The notes under the pieces were generated by a model. It was not told the DNA's origin, did not search any database, and saw only the letters and a list, made by a program, of their open reading frames with translations. 64,000 nt of DNA from Nageia nagi (lineage: Eukaryota; Pinophyta): assembly GCA_050084985.1 (NCBI GenBank), contig JBITNC010000001.1, positions 26,846,001-26,910,000 of the forward strand, given 5' to 3'. The position numbers and the translations under genes were made by a program. Numbering within the stretch: the stretch's first letter is position 1; each line of letters begins with the position of its first letter. This document shows positions 14,593 to 28,700 of the stretch, in pieces.

Positions 14593-16580
14593 TCACTTCA
14601 TCATATATGCATGAGGCCATATGTACTCATGTAAGCTAGTGTGGACTAAGCCACATCTAAATGTGGAGCTTGTAACAACTCTATAACATTTGTAGAAAGA
14701 TAGAAAGGTTTTAGCTTATGAATTTTTCATTATAGTGACTAAGCATAAAAACCTAAGGATTCAACATTAACAGGGAGAAGCACTCCTTGAAAATTGAGGT
14801 GGACATGTATTGAAAGTAGGATCCCAAATCCAATAGCTTGTAGGTGTGGTTCTTGAATATGTGATCATAAGACTCTATTATGAATCCCTAAATAAGGTGG
14901 CATTAGTGATCATATTGCAGTTTCTTACACTTGATGAAATCTTGGACATAGTTAGGAGCTTTCATGTTGCCTTTCTTAACCATCTCAAATGTAATCAATT
15001 GATAAACATTCCAATGTTCATATTCAAATCTCTTGAAAAACAATGCTAACAATTCATAAAATAAAATTATTTAGCCCCAAAGCATGCAAACCTTCTTACT
15101 TTAATATTTCAACATGTGAAGTTTGAGGGGATCAATCTAGCTCCCACCTTGAGTAAATATAATCCCAACTCATAATCCCCATTGAGTACTAAGGCTTTGA
15201 ACTCAAGGATGCACTCCTTATCATTTAAATTAAGAAAGAAGAAATCCTCAAAAATGAACCAAATGAACAAGTTGAAGAGGAGAAACAAACTCTATTTAAA
15301 GACCTGGTGGAGCCCTCTGTATAGAAAAATATTTCCCATTTAGAGAATATAAAACTATACATAAGTTTAGTGAGTAGAAAAAGGGGCATGAAAAATTCCT
15401 AAGAGACTTTTTTGTGAGGCAAGTGGATCATGGAAATATCGACTAGCTTGGTGTAATGCAAATTTGGATGGCTCAAAAAGGAGACACCATATGCAATCTA
15501 GTCCACCTATAACATCTTTCAATATTTCAGTGAATCCTCCCTTAAGAAAAAGAAACTCAAAATACTAATGAAGAAAAACATCACTAGGATCTCCCTTAGG
15601 AATAAGACGAGGAGTAAGAATTAAATGTCCTAACTATTAAAAACTTTGCATACCCAAATCGGTGATATATAGGAGGCCCTCGTGACTAACTTCATAATTG
15701 CCAAAATAACTCTCAATTCTACCAAGGAGGCATGTCTTACTTTATATGAGGTAAAGAAGAAACTTCAAGCTATAGATAACCTCTTAGGAGACCTCCAATA
15801 AGAGAAATACTAGCACCATGGAGAGACCTATCCTCCTCCTCCTTTTGAAAGAAATTTTTGGGGGATAAGGCCCCTTCACTTTCTTATGCATAGTATAATA
15901 CTTTGATATGAGTTAGTAATTACTATATCTTTTAAAGTAATATTGAGATAATATTTTCTATCTCTTAATGTATAATGTTTAGGGATCTATTTAAAACTTT
16001 ATTTAATCTACATACCTAAGACTAAATATTTATTCACATCCTTTACTTAGGTGAAACTAGATTATATGTTCCAACACTTCCTTTAATATAATTTAGAGGA
16101 TACATTACAATATTATAAATGATACAGTTCCCAATAACCAATCCATAAAAGATAAATATATTAGGAAAAGATATATTCAAAATTAGTATGAAATTATTTA
16201 TTTATAATGTAAGATGAATGACACTATCCATCAACATGTTTCTACAAAAGAAACATGATATAGAATTAATAATCATATATAGACATTCAATTAGCATGGA
16301 AAAATATCAAACACCATATATCCATTAAGGATAAACATATTCCCAACATGGAAAATAAGTAGCATCCATCCATTAACATGGATACATGAATAACATCAAG
16401 GAAAATAGTAAATGGCATAAACATATATTCCAATAACATGAAAATAACTCACATTCATTCAACAATATGGATACAAATGGCTTGGATTTCATCATATCAT
16501 AAAATATTATAAAAGAGCTTAAAAAGGAGTTATTATCATTAAAAAAAGTACAAAAACTACACATTGCTCCCTCTCGAGGG
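14593..16580. other. intergenic DNA with a possible decayed ORF
   Basis: Between about 15060 and 15850 base composition is less AT-biased and short Lys/Glu-rich frames appear in series, as in a decayed retroelement. I recognise no domain. The rest holds nothing I can name. Confidence 0.3.
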
Positions 16581-16599
16581 AAATGCTTTTAAGACTAAT

Positions 16600-17200
16600 T
16601 CATTTCTAAGATAAGAGAATTTAGATTCAACTAAAGGTTTAGTGAAAATACCAAAACTATTTTCTTTAGTTGGATAATTTTTTTTTAATTGAACTATCTA
16701 ATTTTTTTTAATGAAATATGTTTGGATTTCAATTTGTTTAGTTCTTTGATGCATGATAGTTTTTTTAGCTAACGTAATTAAAGATTGGTTATCAGAAAAT
16801 TAAGTTACATATTTATCTTTGTAAAAATCAATCTCACTAAGTAACCTCTTAAGCCAAATAACTTCTTAACAAGGAAGAGTAGCACACCTATATTAAGCCT
16901 TAGTTAAGGAGTGCTATGGTGGGTTATTTCTTGCTACACCAATAGATCATACTTGATCCCAAGGAGAAATAATACCCATCATTTGATTTCTTATCAATGT
17001 TATCCATTCCATGATCATTATCATAATAACCATAAAATTTTTCTTATGAATCGCTCGAATATTATAAGGCTAAATTAAATGTATCGCTTATATATTTAAG
17101 AATTCTATGAACAATATTAAGATGTACATCAGATGGCATATGCATACATGTAGCCATCACATTTACATACTATGCAATATGCCATTATAAAATTACATAA
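16600..17200 (-). pseudogene. copia reverse transcriptase/RNase H remnant
   Basis: Read leftward, the degenerate translation follows the end of a Ty1/copia polyprotein in order. It has a 'MHMPSDVHLNIVHRILKYIS' block (family: RFMxxPxxxHWxAAKRxLRYLKGT), then a YDNDHGMD..DKKSNDGYYFSLGS block (family: YxDADWAGDxxDRKSTSGYxFxLGS). These are followed by a 'SLITLAKKTIMHQRTKQIEI' block, matching the RNase H region before the HI(E/D) motif, and finally an 'IFTKPL' block. Many stops and frameshifts make it non-functional. It is the 3' end of an old copia element lying on the - strand. Its LTRs were not located. Confidence 0.8.
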
Positions 17201-17769
17201 ATCTAACTTTCTAACATCATTAGAATTATTAAAATGTGTAAATGCAATACTATTAATTACTTTTAAATGCTTAATGGATGTTTTTTAAAACCATGTTTCA
17301 TAATGAGTAATTACATTTAATGCATTAGTGACATACCTATTAAGCAAATAAATAACAATAAAATAACATTGCTTACCTTTGGAGAGTAGATAGAAAAAAA
17401 AAACAAGTTATTGAAAAATCTACCTTCTTTGATAATTTATCCTATGCTATTAATGCATCCCCATTTTTAATAGGTTAGGAAATGTAATATAAATTATAAA
17501 GTAATATTATATTATTATGAGACTTCTTACATCCTTTTTTTCCTTTCATATTTTTAGAAGCATTCTTCGTCTTATAGGTGGTTCATCATACAATCCTTTT
17601 TAATAATCAATATAAATCTATAAAAATTGATTTACCTTTAAAAACTCTTTTGTAATAATAAACCCTTAGAGGTGGTTCACTCTTACAAATACTTAGGTGT
17701 TGATATAAATCACAAACTAAAATAGAATCTAAGTATTGTATTTTTTTTTTTACTTTATGGTAAGCCTTT

Positions 17770-18560
17770 TATGATGTGGAAAATAAGTGCAAGAATGTGG
17801 AACTTTGAAGTTAAGATAAAAAGAAAAACTATTTTCTCTTGCCTCTTAACTCCAATAATGCTCTATGGTTATGAAGTTTGGGGTGGAAGCATTTTTTGAC
17901 AAATATGGAATAAAATTATGCAAATTCAAAAATAATTCATTGTTTATAGTTTTAAAATTAACAATAATATACAATATCCTATCATTCTCATGTAAGCTTG
18001 TTTACTCACTATTGAAAGTGAAGTTTTAAGATGATATATATTATACAATTATAAACTAACAAAGTTAGATCATCTTAGGTTTCCTATAGTTGCTCAACAA
18101 ACTTATTTATCCCATCAACATTGTAAACTAGGTTGACTAAAAGATTTTAATAAATGGCTTGATTTTTGGGGAATTTAAAATAACATAAGCGCTTCAAATA
18201 ACAATAGATTAAATTTACAAATTCCAAATAAAGTAATACAATATTTTTGGAGCAATTATAATTTGAAAACTAAAATAAAACTTACTAAAAAACATCATTA
18301 ATCCAAAAGTTGAATATCCATCTTATCCACATAAGGTTATTAGTCTCAAAAATAAACTTTTGATCTTACGAAACAATTCACAATATTTGCATTATTAAAT
18401 TGGTAGATGGACAGTACCTAAAACAACTTGGGATGAAAGAATTTGTAAGTAACCTAAATGCCATAAAAAATACGAATCACTTTTTTTGACCACTTTACAC
18501 AAACATTAGACAAATCTACAAGGATATTTATAATTATAACTTAATCCATTAATTCTTAAA
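17770..18560 (+). pseudogene. LINE reverse transcriptase C-terminal remnant
   Basis: The broken + strand translation contains 'TIFSCLLTPIMLYGYEVWGG' followed by I(F)..IW..I..IQK and, further on, a 'RFPIVAQQTYLSHQH' region. Near 18400 comes 'GRWTVPKTTWDERIC'. This order matches the C-terminal thumb and tail of plant L1-type LINE proteins, where LLYGxEVWGG and GRWxxxPxxERxC are recurring motifs. Stops are frequent, so this is a dead 5'-truncated or decayed copy. No poly-A tail or target duplication was identified. Confidence 0.7.
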
Positions 18561-20320
18561 CCAATATAACTAAAATGAGCTTATCGATTTTGTTATACAT
18601 CATAATTATGTTATAAACAATAATTTAAATACATTTTTGATATGTATTTATATTTGGATAAACTTTGATAGGTCCTACAAACCAATGAGTTTAAAATGAT
18701 ATTAAAAGAATTGTATTATTTTTTTAATAATCACTTTCTTTGTGATAAAAAATGCATCAAAAGTTATGATTACCATTGAATTTGGGATTCTTTCTTTTGG
18801 CTCTCTTTTCAATTTTTGTTTTTGAAGAATTACCACTATCCTTGTTCTTCTAGTTCTATTTTTTATGCTTTTCATACTTTTGAACATTTAAGGCTATAGA
18901 TGTAGAAACATGATCTTTATCCTTGATCTAGCTTTGCACTCTCTTGAAATTTGATGTTCTCCTCATTTTGCATGAGAAGATTTAAGAGCTTCATCAGAGT
19001 GGGAAGGTTGCCATCTTTGTCAAACCTTGTATTAAATATACTTACAAAACCTTTGAATTTTTTTCATTTAGTTCCTTAATAATAATAAAACATAACAATT
19101 TTTCATTTGCCCACTCACATCTATATGCTAGTAATTGAGTTCTAATCTCTCTCATATTTTCCAAGTAAATCATAACTTCTTCACCATATGATATTTTAGT
19201 GTTAAATAACTTAGAAAGTAAATAATACTTCATACCTATATTAGATCCTATAAACAAGTGGGCATGAAGCACTCACATTGAAGGTTCAAAGTTTAATTCC
19301 CACCTCCTACATGAGCGATATTTAAAAATGGTTGATATGTTATGCAAACTATTAATATGATTAAAAGGACATTAAAAGACACATTATTTTTAGCTCATCC
19401 CATGCTTCATTGTGCTTCATACACACAAGGAAAATTAAATACATGAATTAAAATATCATCACTAATTGCTCTAAACAATATATAAATTGCTTGTTGGTTC
19501 TTTACGTTCTGAAGATCAAGCACTAACATTTTGAGGTTGTGGCTCTTCTTTGCTTACCACCTTCCAAAGTTGTCTAGCTTGAAATTTTGCATATCGTAGG
19601 CTCTCAAATACTATAGTTTATCCCTTCAAGAATGTGTTTAGGGATAAAGCTTAAAATATCATTAAAAGCCATGACTAAAATCAAGAAATTGTAATTGCAA
19701 TTTTAATAGGTACATGAAAAATGAACATAAACTAAATTATCTTATTATCACATAAAAATTCTTGCAAAAATGCTTAAAAAATATCTTTTAAAATAATACA
19801 ATTTTTTTTGAAAATATAAATTTTACTGTCTTGTAACATTCAAAATTTTATAAGTAAAAGACATAAAATTATGGAAAAAAAAGAGCTATTACAAGAAGGT
19901 TATAACTATTTTAATGTGTATGTAATAAATTATGCAACAAGATAATAAAAAAAATATTCAATACTTGAAAATAAAAAAAAAAATTTGATTTAAATATTTA
20001 TCAAGAATTACATTTATCCAAGCAAATTCTATACAATTCCACATCTAATTCAAAAAAGCTCTCATATTTAATCTACATAATAAATTAAAAATTTAAATAA
20101 AAAATCTAAAAAATAAAAATTCAATAATCAAAATCAAAACCAAATGAAACAAATTCAACTTACCATCTCTCTTATTCTTAACATTTTTTTGGTTAGTTAA
20201 CAATCGATTACTGCTTTAGTTATTTCGATAGAAGTAGTGCATTTGAGTCCAATAAAGTCTCCCTCATAGCAACTTTAATCTTGTGACTTCATGGATGTGG
20301 TTGATCAAGAGTCCACAACT
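18561..20320. other. intergenic DNA; possible second SINE head
   Basis: Mostly AT-rich with no gene. Around 19245-19320, 'gtgggcatgaagcactcac' followed by 'gaaggttcaaagtttaattcc' vaguely recalls A and B boxes of a tRNA-derived SINE. The support is weak. Confidence 0.25.
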
Positions 20321-20324
20321 TCCT

Positions 20325-20420
20325 TTCGCTAATTTCCAACTACCCACCCTGCGGGTTTGGTTTCAAACTCAAGTCCTTCAACTCACGAACTTAACGAGTT
20401 AACTGATGGACCCCCACATT
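20325..20420 (-). repeat. tRNA-derived SINE-like unit
   Basis: On the - strand the sequence reads as a tRNA-related head: 'cagttaactcgttaagttcg' (A-box region) and, about 30 bases on, 'gagtttgaaacc' (B-box region). Both are close to the pol III internal promoter consensus of plant SINEs. It lies about 2.2 kb upstream of the DEX1 start codon. It could also be a decayed tRNA pseudogene. Confidence 0.45.
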
Positions 20421-20929
20421 TAAGCTCTTATTCTTAAGATTTTACTTTACATAAGTTTACTTAATTAACTATATTTTATTACATAATCAAATTTTACATA
20501 ATACATTAATAATAATTTCTTACAATTTATATATATAATAATTTTTTTAATTAGATTGAAAAAATCAATCAATTTATAACACTTTTAGATGCTTTTTCAT
20601 AAGTTCAAGTCTTACTTCTCATTTCTACTGTAATTTCTGTTCGAGTTAATTGTTTACATGTTGTTGAAGAGTGTTCGTGCAAGACACCCTTATTCTATGA
20701 ATTTCCGAAACTTAACTACGAATCTCTACACTCAAACTGAACATCTCCTGAGATAAATACACAACTATTTTTATATTAAAATATTAATTTAAAAATCACA
20801 TTCAGTCCCGACAAATCAATTTTTTTAATTATTTTTATGTTGAAGTTCTATATATTTTAAATTTAACATTTACTTCTTTTAAATCAAACGATAACCAATC
20901 ATCGTTATTATTTTTCTCTTGTTCATAAA

Positions 20930-22613
20930 GAAATGTTGTTTCTATGCTCACAATTTCGCTGAACAGAAATTTCTAAAATGTTTTTGGAGCACCTCGCCTC
21001 AGATCTTCTACCGTCACTTCACAGTCGCATCTCCATCATTTAACAGATCAAAACGCTAGGGTTTGTTAAATTCCTCTGCAATTCACTAAATATATTGATC
21101 TTAACAGAGATGTCTTACCTTAGATCTCATATATACTAAGAGAATTTATATCAGTTGTATTATCTTATCATTTGTTTTATTTTTATTGGAATAATGATTT
21201 ATTACACTAGTTTAAATTTTTTGTGAGAAATCTTTACCCTCGTGTTATCTGAAGGCAATTAGGGTAAGGTTAAATTTTACGATCTTACTTTATTGTTAAT
21301 TTATCATTTGTAGTTAAAAAAAAAACTAAGTGTTTGATCTTAACCCTGAACTTATCTTGGCTTCAATGTAGCTTTTGTCAGATTTCAATGTGATGCTGTA
21401 TGAATAAGTGAATTAATTTATAGAAATCGAGGTGAATATTAGTAGTATTAATTTTCTATGAATTATCTCTAAGAATTAGTAGGTTATTTCTAGAGTCGGA
21501 CTTTGGTGATTTTATGTAGAGTAAGTTTTATTAGATTTTCTTAGAACTTGAAATGCCCTAATCATTTTCTCAATGTGTGATACATGATGTAATCGGCAGG
21601 TGTAACTGATAGCTTTTTTAATGTTTATTTCGTTTATACGATGAAGATCAGTGCTCTAGTTTTTTTGTTATGATATGTGATGCAGTCATTACCTTGTTTT
21701 AGTAGGCAGTTTGTTTGGGAATTAAATGTGCTTTAATTTCTTGACAAGGGTTCAAACCCATATTGCATACTAATCAGGGTATATTGAACTATCTAAGATT
21801 GGCACCCACTTAACTATCTATAATTGAATTTAAACACCATCAATCAGTGGATTCACGTAAAAGAATTCACCTCACTCTGATTATGATATAATTTGAATTT
21901 TCATTTTCCTGAAAGCATTTAGATTGGTGTGTGGCTTCCATCTTAGGGTCAAAATCAACTTATTACTCAAGAAAAACTCAAAAATTAACGAATTCATTTT
22001 TTTTGTCCTTATTTCATACCAAACGTTGTTTAAAGACTCTTAAGAAACTGAAATACGTAAACATCAAAATTTCAAACACCCATATTACATGTTATATGTA
22101 CATCTCCATATGTTTTCAGATTTTGAATTTGATTTCAAAAGCTCCATACTGTAGTTTCAAAAGTGAATACCATCATATCTATTGTACAAGTTGCACTCTC
22201 TGAAGTCTAGAGTGCCAAGAAAAATATTCTAGAATCAATGTTACATATTATTGATGTTCATTGTCCATTAAGGTCATGTCCCTTTGCCATTATGCATGAT
22301 ATTAGTCTTATCGAACAATTTAAATCCTCCTCATTGTATGTAGACATCACCCTCCTTGGTGATTTGGAAGGATTATTTTACAGAGTGCATTTCACCTTAT
22401 TTACCCCCAAATCTCATTTAATTATTCCATGCATAAATGCACTTTGGTTTGGTTTCAATCAGTAATATTTGTCTAAATTTTTTTTTAATGGTGTTTCAGT
22501 TTTCATTTTTGTGCAATGTATATTGGCTTGATTTTGTATATTTAAGAATTGCCTTTGGGAGAGTATTTAGTTTTATTTACTATGGATGTCTTGGTTTTGC
22601 AGGATACGGCATC
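20930..22613 (+). promoter_or_regulatory. DEX1 upstream region with probable 5'UTR intron
   Basis: A less AT-rich patch at about 20990-21070 could be transcribed leader sequence. A donor-like AGG|GTAAGG lies at 21264, and a strong acceptor (tttttac-like tract, then 'ttggttttgcag') ends at 22602, 11 bases before the DEX1 start codon. The leader may therefore be split by an intron of about 1.3 kb just upstream of the ATG. The transcription start site is not determined. Confidence 0.5.
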
Positions 22614-22768
22614 ATGAAGCTTGCATTCAGCCTCATTCTCTCCATTTTGCTGATATCCAGTTATGTAGAAAATGTTAGATGCATATTTCAGTCATCATCC
22701 GATGACACAAAGGAGAGCAAATTTCGTCAAAGAGAAGCAACTGATGACAATCTTGCAGATCAAACCTT
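22614..22768 (+). CDS. DEX1: DEX1 coding exon 1
   Basis: It encodes the start codon, the signal peptide [20 protein letters not shown] and the [10 protein letters not shown] block. The exon ends before GTAAGA at 22769, leaving two bases (TT) that make Leu with the first base of exon 2. An open frame continues upstream to 22437, but a splice acceptor at 22601-22602 lies between. The signal peptide also begins exactly at 22614, so that is the chosen start. Confidence 0.92.
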
Positions 22769-25700
22769 GTAAGATAAGAGTTCTACATACCCAGATGTCC
22801 TCTCCTGTTGGCTGAAACATGAAAAAAAAATCTTGTTATTTTGAATATACATAAGAGAGATTGTTATTTTGAGTAAGGCCAACTCTTGCTTAATTCAATT
22901 GGCTTAGCAACATATTATAATAGAGATTTGGCTTGGGAGGCTATTGGTAAAACATGAGACAGTTTTGTGTTTGATTTAGAACAAGATAGTCAATCAGCAT
23001 TACTTTAAGATACATTTTTTTGATTTCTTATATTTATGCGTATTATGTGTATATGTATGTTTTTAGTTTATCAGTTTCGATGTTTGGGAGTATTCAAAGT
23101 GATGAAAATCAACACTTGATCCATCTTCACATACCAAGTATACATTACATCACACAAACACAACATTTGAATGTATGTATCAATAAAGAGTTGGAAATGT
23201 GGGTTTTGCTCCTTTTACTAGTGGGTCTTTGATGTGTTCTTTCTCAACAAGTCTCGTTCTCATCTTATGTAATATTCTTGTGTAGGTCATATCTACCTAC
23301 CTTATGGTTGTAAGTTATAGTTGGTTATTGTGCTTGTGCTGGACTTTTCCCTTGTAGGTCATTTCTTTTCTTTTGGTCATTGTATGTCTTTTCATTGTCC
23401 TCAATTTGATAGACTTGCTTCTTCAGCCATTCTTAGCTAGTTGTCCCTATAGAGTGTAGCAGGACTTGGCATGTGCTTAGGAAACTTGCTGAGTCATGAG
23501 TTGAGCATGAGTTCTTATGTAACTTGTGCTTGGCTCACAAGTTTTTTTAATTTGTGTTGACTCATGGGTAATTGTGATTAACTTGTCAAGTAACTCTTCA
23601 AAAAATCAAGTTTAAGGGAAAAACTTGCTGACGCTTGGAAAATAAAAAAAGTGACTTTAAAACATGAACTTTTTTGGAAGAGGCCTCATTTGGTCTACTG
23701 CAAACACTAAAATATAACGGGTGATAAAAAAAGCTCTCCAAACCTGTCTTGAATGTTTCTTTATCAATCTTTTGTTGAATTCACATGATTTTCAAGGTAA
23801 ATAATGTTTGACAACTGAATTTTGAAAGATTTTAATGGGGTTTTAGAGAAGTTTAAAGCACTGTTCAACATTCCTTTTTGATTGATTTATGTTTTCTTTC
23901 AGCTTCTAGGGTTTGAATTCCAGCTTCAAACATGAGCTCAAAGAGTGGAGGCATTGCAAACTGGGTCCAAAACCAAATACCTCAATATGTAACTACTATG
24001 ATCGACTAGTTCATGGGGGTCTAAATAGAATGCAATCTTATCTTGCTAGAACCCTTGGCCATGATGTTTGCTTATGTAACAATGTTGAGCCGGAAATGCA
24101 ACATGAAGTTAATGCGCAATTGGAAGCTTTTGTGGAAAAGAAGAATACTAAGAAGAGAACTCAAACAAAGATGGTAAGCCCTCTATCTCTTCCTATCCCT
24201 TTTTTAGATGAGCGAGCAAGCAACATAGGGGCAAATATTGGCCCTAGGGTTGGACATGGTCTTATGCGGACTGTAGCTAGATCCCCAAGTGTTGGGGGAT
24301 GCGATTTTTTTGCCCTTCATTCCTCTCTTGGTTGCCAACTCTCCCTTGAGGGGAATAGAAGGAATAGGGAAAACAACATGAGGTTGGAGAGGTATGTGTC
24401 AATTTTTGGTATTTTCTAGTATTCTATTTCATGTGGTGAGATTGCTATATTGGATGTTGTTGGGATGTTTTTCTTTACAATTACGAAGTCCACCTTAGTG
24501 ATACTTGGGAAAGGGCATCCAACATGTGATTGAGGTTGCATTACCAACCTTCGTTTGTAAGGACTGGTTATCCTAAGATTTCTAGTACTGTGAGATGTCT
24601 TTCACAAGGGTGATAGCAGCTATACTTGGAATACTCAGTGGAGGGGTAGAGGTAGCAACTGTTAACCACATTTGCTGTAGGCCTCAGAGTTGTTTCACAC
24701 CAATTGAGAGGATAGACTTTTGAGGATAAAACAAGGAAAAGAGCAAGGTAAAAGGTGAAGGAAAAGAACAAGGTAAAAGGTGAAGGAAAATGCAACGTGG
24801 GGAATATGGCATACAATAAGAGTTCATTCAAGAGCAAGTTCACCCATGGGTTAGCGGCTAAGTCACTTCCTTCTCGGGTTAATTATGTAATGTATACCCA
24901 CATATCCAATCCTACCATAAATGATAGTCCAAATTGTGTGTAGAAGGAGACTATAACAGTGTTGTCAATGATAATAGCGTGAGCAACCTCTCAAGTCAAA
25001 CAACATAAAAAATAATCATTAGCATACATCCATTACATGTGAAAGAGTAGATGATGTTCATCAAATGGTAGTCATACAACTCCATAAGATAATCATTCAG
25101 CTTTCTAACAAGCATACACTTGCGAGAAATGCACATAAAATATACACTAAACATAAGCAAACACCAAGTAAAACTACTCAAGTCTACAATCCCATTAAGT
25201 GAAACAAGTCCTGATTTGATTTAATCATGCACAACATTTGCTTACAAGAGTCACAAAGTTCTAAAACGAAATTGCAATAGTTTCCCCTCTTAGGCAAATG
25301 ATCATCCTCCCACAAATGAGCCCTCTAGGGCTATAAATAGTTTTGGGTGGCAATCTTAAGTGTTGCCCTAACCCTAATGCAAATTCAAATGAAATAACTT
25401 GAAATAAAACCTAATTACTAGTGGTTCAATGAAACGATGCCACATGTCATTACAAGATTCTGTCAACAATTGTGAGAGCAAATCCTCATCCATCACAAGG
25501 TTGAATTAAAATGAATAGTGTTTTAAGGTCCAAATTGAAATGAAATTAAGTAAAATGGAAATAAAATGCGAATTGTTGCATTTTCAGCATGCCTCTGCTC
25601 AATTGTTACTCATGAATTCATCTATCTCCTTCACTTATGCAACACTGGTCTCAAACACTTCACCTTCTGGCACTTGCAAGGGCAATCTAGTAGCCTGTAT

Positions 25701-28700
25701 GCATCATCGGGATGGTCTAGGACACTTTGTCTTTGAAAATTGGCTTCTTGGAGCATGGTGCATGCCTCAAAAGGTCACAATCTTAGCTTTTGAAGTGATG
25801 CGTTCATCCCTCTAGGTGGCTCTTGCTTAACTTTGGTGCTCTGGATGCCCAGACTTGGTCATTTTTCCACCTTGAATCGAACCCGGAGCTCTTCTACATT
25901 GAGTGCATGTCTTAGAAAGTCATATTTATGACTTTTTTGCCATGCGCTTGCCTTCTTTTTCTTATGCCTTAGTCTAATCTTCATGTTCAAGTCACTAGGA
26001 CCGCTACTCATCTCAGGCGCATGCTTTAGAAAGTCATGATTATGTCTTTTTTTGGCATGCACTCACCTCTTTGATGCCTCTATTGCTAGGTGCATCCCTT
26101 GGAAAGTCATATTTATGACTTTTCTATTCATGCGCTTCTCCCTTTATGTCATTTCATGTTGGTCTTGATGCTTTGAGGTTAGGACTTAGCCAATTTTCAT
26201 CTTGAAGTCTCTTGGAATGCCATTCAAGTCAAACACATGCTCTCGAGAGTCATATTTTCACCTTCATGTTCATCCAAGAGCCCTCCTAAGCCAGGCGCAT
26301 GCTTTCAAAAGTCAAGATTATGACATTTTTTGTCATGCGCTCTCCTCCTTGTGTCTTTCTGGGTTGGTTTGGGTGCTTTCGGGATCACACCTTGGTCACA
26401 CCCTCACCCTCAAGCCAAGCGTATACTTTAGAAAGTCATGAACTTAGCCTTTTTTATCCATGCGTTGGGCTTCTTGTGTGTTTCAAAACCCTTCTTGATG
26501 CTTCTAGGTCCTTGCCTTAGCCAAATTTTCCTCTTAAAATCACCTGGAACCTTATCCAAACCTAGCACATGCTCCCAAAAGTCATCATCTTGTCTTTTTC
26601 TGTCATGCGCTTGGTCTTCATGTCTCCTTGTCTTAGGCGCAAGCTTTAAAAAGTCATAATTATGACTTTTGAAATCATGCCCTCAGTCCTTTAACCCTTC
26701 ATTTGATTAAAGATCCCATTCGGAGGCTGGAATTTTTCATCTTGACCCTCTTCACTCTGTGTTGAGACTCCTCCTAACGAGGCGCATGCTCAAAAAAGTC
26801 ATAAATTTGTCTTTTCTAGTCATGCGCTCAACCCTTTTTTTGCCTTGTCTTTTGAGTGCACCTGAACGAAAGACGAAGTTTTGATATTGACACATTTTGA
26901 GATAGTCAAATTTTCGGATCCAAGGACTCGGTCTCCTAGCTCACATTGTTCCTTGAACTCTCCTATCTTCTAGACTTAGTCAATTTTGGATATCTTCAAA
27001 TCTGGGTTCATCATGACTATGACTCGAAGGGATATGTAAGACTTGGTTCTCAGTGGGGTTTCAAATGAATATGACAAGGTGAGGTGAGCCTCTGGCTTCT
27101 TGATGATCATGACTTCAGCAAAATTGTTGGTTCCTCAAAACTGCAAATTTTAGGGTGTGTTATGTTTGAGCACAACATATGTAAGGAGGCTATAACTTCC
27201 TTCTATAACCATGTGCAGAGAAGATACTGCTGTATTTGGGAGATCATTGACCGTAGATGGTCAAACCAACTTCATAGGGCATTACATGCAATAGGATACT
27301 ACTTGAACCTGTAATGTCCTCGAACTTGTAATGTCCACAATTTTGAGAGTGTTAGTCATTTTGCATTTGTAATGATTTTATTGGGCCATTTGGAGTCGAA
27401 CATCCCTTTCATAGGGATAGTTAGGAGTGGTTTTAATATTTTAAAATAATAATGGAGCATTGTTAAATGTCTCTGCGTGTAATAATGTAATTTGAGATCC
27501 CAAGATATGAAAATTGTAATCCCAAGGGGAATTATGACACCTAGGAATGGTTCTCCCAGTCACACAAGGAGGGATGCCCAATTATATAAAGATGACACAT
27601 TCCATTGGAGAGATCATGCTTGATTATCATTTGAATTATTTTTCTATTCGTTATGTGGATGAAACCCTATAGAAGTGGGAACCCTAGAGGATGAACAACC
27701 TCTTGGTGTTGAGACTTGACAACTAAACCCTTGAGTCTTCATTGTTGAATTCATCCAAGATTTACAATTGAGCATATTAGATCAAGGATTGGAGACTTTG
27801 GCATTCAAATCTAGGGTTTTGAAACCCTATTGTGGAGTGCTCAGCCTTGGAGTGGGTATTTTTTCAATTTTCAGAGTTTCAGCCAACTTGGGAGTTAGTC
27901 ACCAAATTTTGGGGACCAATTTTGTGTGTTTTCAGATCAGATCTTGCCTCTTCAGAGGAATGCCCAACTCTAGAAATTTTACTTATGAGTTCTAAGCCAT
28001 TTTTCATGCATTTTGATGGATCTGGAATTTGTTGCCACTTTTAGAAAAATTAAATAAAATTTATGTGGCTGATATGCAATTTCTTGACAATTTTCTAATT
28101 TATTTCAATCATAATTTTTTGGTTGGATTTCTTACAATGGTATTAGAGCTGGTTTTTGTTGGGGGCGTTTTCTTTCCTACCTTGTTGACAGGCAAATGGC
28201 TTGCAAGGCTTGTAAATAAACCAACACCTAGGTGGAAGGGTGCTACCCCTTCCTGCTATAAGGATTGGTTACCTCAAAAGTCTCTTGGGATGGATGTGTG
28301 AGAATAGGACTCACAAGATTGGATAGGATGTTTGAAGTTGCTACCAACTCAAATAAAATTTGTTAACCAATGACTCAGAGTGTCCCTATATCCAGACAAG
28401 GGCGGTTTCTCAGACAAACAAAATAAAAATAGAGGTGCGAAAGCCATGGAAAAAAGTGAAAAATAAAGAAAAAGTAGAATAGATGGTGGTATGTGAGTTA
28501 AGCACAAGTGTTAATGGTCTCATTGACTAACACAGACTTTGAGAATCAACTCTCTTAGGCTTGTTACAAGTTCCACACACTCCTGATCCACCTAACTAGC
28601 CAACAACACGAATGGCCTAACAAGAGGAGCTTGAAGGTAAGGCACTGATGGTAAATAATGGAACGTGGGTAGACCTTTGACAAGGGAGTGAAGTTCCTAT

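Noticed and set aside
20325-20420. Functional tRNA gene
   Set aside because: Boxes A and B are present but the arms do not form a good cloverleaf. A SINE head is more likely.
22437-22613. Upstream extension of the DEX1 first exon, in frame to 22437
   Set aside because: A strong splice acceptor ends at 22602, and the signal peptide starts at the ATG at 22614. The upstream codons resemble nothing in DEX1.
25560-26880. Possible CRISPR-like array of regularly spaced repeats
   Set aside because: Units are degenerate palindromes with irregular 70-145 bp spacing in a plant genome, with no cas genes, and they are shared by three transposon copies.
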